A DNA stretch of 64,000 bases, taken from the NCBI GenBank assembly GCA_021155195.1, contig JAJNPV010000050.1, forward strand, positions 372,001 through 436,000, given 5' to 3'. Under the pieces are notes generated by a model, which had not been told where the DNA came from, did no database searches, and worked only from the letters and a program-made list of their open reading frames with translations. Each line of letters opens with the position of its first letter. The first letter of the stretch is position 1. Positions 62,691-64,000 of this stretch are shown in pieces. This DNA comes from Ohtaekwangia sp. (GTDB lineage: Bacteria > Bacteroidota > Bacteroidia > Cytophagales > Cyclobacteriaceae). Made by a program: the position numbers and the translations under genes.

Positions 62691-64000
62691 ATGAAAAGAA
62701 TTATTACAATAATTACATTTTCTGTCATAGCATTATCAGTATATGCTCAAGAAGATGCAATCACAAAAGGAAAAGAACTATTTGGTGATTTAAAGGCGCG
62801 CCATATTGGCCCGGCACTAATGAGCGGCCGAACAACTGATTTAGAATTACATCCAACTAATGATCGGGTATTGTATGTTGGCACCGCAGGTGGTGGTGTT
62901 TGGAAAAGCAGCAATGGTGGCGCGACATTCAACTCAATATTTGATGATTATTGTCAGTCGATTGGAGCTGTTGAAATAGATCCTTCAAGCCCCGACAATG
63001 TTGTTTGGGTGGGTACTGGTGAAACATGGACAAGGAACAGTGTTTCGGTTGGAGATGGTTTATACAAAACAGTGGATGGTGGTACAAACTGGATAAAAAT
63101 GGGGTTTGAACAATCTGAACGCATTGCTGGCATTCAGGTGAATCCAAAAAATCCGGATGAAGTTTATGTGGCTGTGCTTGGCCCACTTTGGAATGATAGT
63201 GAAGAACGTGGTCTATATAAAACGATTGATGGTGGGAAAACCTGGAGCAAGATTTTATATGTCGACAAGACAACCGGATGTAGCGATCTCACACTCGATC
63301 CAAACAACCCAAATATTGTTTATGCTTCTTTTTGGGAGTTTAGAAGACAACCCTGGTCGTTCAGTTCGGGGGGTGAAAATAGTGCACTATACAAATCGAT
63401 TGATGGTGGGAAAACATTCAACAAAATTCATAACGGTTTCCCGAAAGGAAAACTAGGAAGACTTGCTATTGCGGTGGCTCCTTCTAATTCTAATATTTTA
63501 TATACAGTTATTGAATCCGAACAAGATAAAGACAAGGGCTTGTACCGGAGTGATGATGGCGGTGCAAATTGGAAACAACTTAACAATGATTTTGGCATTG
63601 TGGTGCGCCCCTTCTATTTCTCACGCATAGAGGTTGATCCACGAAATGCAGATGTAGTGGTGAAGGCTGGTTTGTTCGGTTCCATTTCACGCGATGGTGG
63701 GAAAACATTTAAGGATCTTGGCCCTAATCATTCGGATGTACATGATATTGTTTTTGATATTAAGAATTCCGATCGAATGTATGCAGCTACGGATGGGGGC
63801 GTCTATCGTTCATGGGATGGTGGAACTACGCTTGAAATTGTAGAGAACCTTCCGCTATCGCAGTTTTATCACGTAAGTGTAGACAATGAAGAGCCTTATA
63901 ATGTTTATGGAGGCTTGCAAGATAATGGTTGCTGGTATGGCCCTTCACAATCGCCAGGGGGTATTGAAGCACGCGATTGGAGACGTGTAGGTGTAGGCGA
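62691..64000 (+). CDS. Sortilin/Asp-box beta-propeller exported protein (3' end outside window)
   Basis: The frame starts at ATG 62691 and stays open to the window end, so only the first 436 codons are visible. It begins with a signal peptide (MKRIITIITFSVIALSVYAQ). Repeated Asp-box motifs follow, of the form (S/T)-x-D-G-G-x-(T/S)-(W/F), for example S-N-G-G-A-T-F, V-D-G-G-T-N-W, I-D-G-G-K-T-W, I-D-G-G-K-T-F and D-D-G-G-A-N-W. This is the VPS10/sortilin-type ten-bladed propeller common in large exported Bacteroidota proteins. R-H-I-G-P-A-L-M-S-G-R, just after the signal, is the usual entry to this domain. The full protein is probably around 900-1100 residues. Substrate and role are unknown. 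Confidence 0.88.
   Translation, partial: MKRIITIITFSVIALSVYAQEDAITKGKELFGDLKARHIGPALMSGRTTDLELHPTNDRVLYVGTAGGGVWKSSNGGATFNSIFDDYCQSIGAVEIDPSSPDNVVWVGTGETWTRNSVSVGDGLYKTVDGGTNWIKMGFEQSERIAGIQVNPKNPDEVYVAVLGPLWNDSEERGLYKTIDGGKTWSKILYVDKTTGCSDLTLDPNNPNIVYASFWEFRRQPWSFSSGGENSALYKSIDGGKTFNKIHNGFPKGKLGRLAIAVAPSNSNILYTVIESEQDKDKGLYRSDDGGANWKQLNNDFGIVVRPFYFSRIEVDPRNADVVVKAGLFGSISRDGGKTFKDLGPNHSDVHDIVFDIKNSDRMYAATDGGVYRSWDGGTTLEIVENLPLSQFYHVSVDNEEPYNVYGGLQDNGCWYGPSQSPGGIEARDWRRVGVG

Noticed and set aside
1..64000. CRISPR arrays, tRNA or rRNA genes, insertion sequences, integrases, riboswitches
   Set aside because: Looked for by eye. No regularly spaced direct repeats, no cloverleaf or rRNA signature, no transposase or integrase motif and no recognisable riboswitch core were found.

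Overview
The window reads as chromosomal DNA of a Bacteroidota bacterium, most likely Cytophagales. The evidence is gene content (DUF6702, DUF3857/transglutaminase pair, PG_1098-type THUMP-like methyltransferase, OmpA/PD40 proteins, LAB_N protein, large AsmA proteins), signal peptides ending in A-Q, and repeated promoter elements of the Bacteroidota primary-sigma type (TTTG-N19-21-TAnnTTTG). Base composition is moderate to AT-leaning and even, and codon use looks uniform. I see no prophage, insertion sequence, integrase, CRISPR array, rRNA or tRNA. Coding density is high and no gene-free stretch reaches 300 bases; the longest gaps, about 120-190 bases, hold promoters, terminators or small repeats.

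Layout. 1-1310: a 5'-truncated PrsW-type intramembrane protease translationally coupled to a TMEM175-type potassium channel. 1288-9287 (minus): an M14 zinc carboxypeptidase, a small exported protein and a 1560-residue exported protein of unknown function. 9341-9960 (minus): a VapBC-like toxin-antitoxin pair. 10028-12204 (minus): prmA, tpiA and a DUF6702 protein. 12300-20027 (plus): a HupE/UreJ-type membrane protein, then three tandem paralogous M1 metallopeptidases, each with its own promoter-like element and the first two (probably all three) with a terminator. 20149-22117 (plus): an rRNA-type methyltransferase and an exported glycerophosphodiesterase. 22133-30780 (minus): a CzcA-type heavy-metal RND efflux operon (small His-rich protein, RND pump, TolC, adaptor) running into a PAP2 phosphatase, a duplicated LAB_N membrane protein and a THUMP-like methyltransferase. 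30875-34907: radical SAM protein, PLP-dependent deaminase/desulfhydrase family enzyme, DUF2179 membrane protein, RadA. 35097-38940 (plus): a two-gene DUF3857/transglutaminase-like operon in which one partner has lost its catalytic residues. 38943-43582: SDR oxidoreductase, LpxL-type acyltransferase, SNF2 helicase. 43748-47458: LolC/E-type permease, RbfA, a GT-C-like membrane protein and a lipoprotein. 47494-55684: AsmA protein, ALDH3-type aldehyde dehydrogenase, a Cys-His transglutaminase-like exported protein, two OmpA-family proteins. 55828-61663 (minus): patatin/BamA-type outer-membrane phospholipase, M23 endopeptidase with an unusual zinc site, DsbD. 61841-64000 (plus): LolA/LolB-like exported protein and a sortilin/Asp-box propeller protein cut by the window end.

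Together the genes are dominated by cell-envelope work: exported peptidases, lipid and lipoprotein handling, metal efflux, disulfide chemistry and outer-membrane anchoring, interspersed with housekeeping genes. No single island looks clearly foreign. The most unusual items are the tandem triplicate M1 peptidases, the active/dead transglutaminase pair, the His-to-Cys change in the M23 zinc site, the exported Cys-His protein at 52135-52944 and the extension of the metal-efflux operon into envelope-lipid genes.
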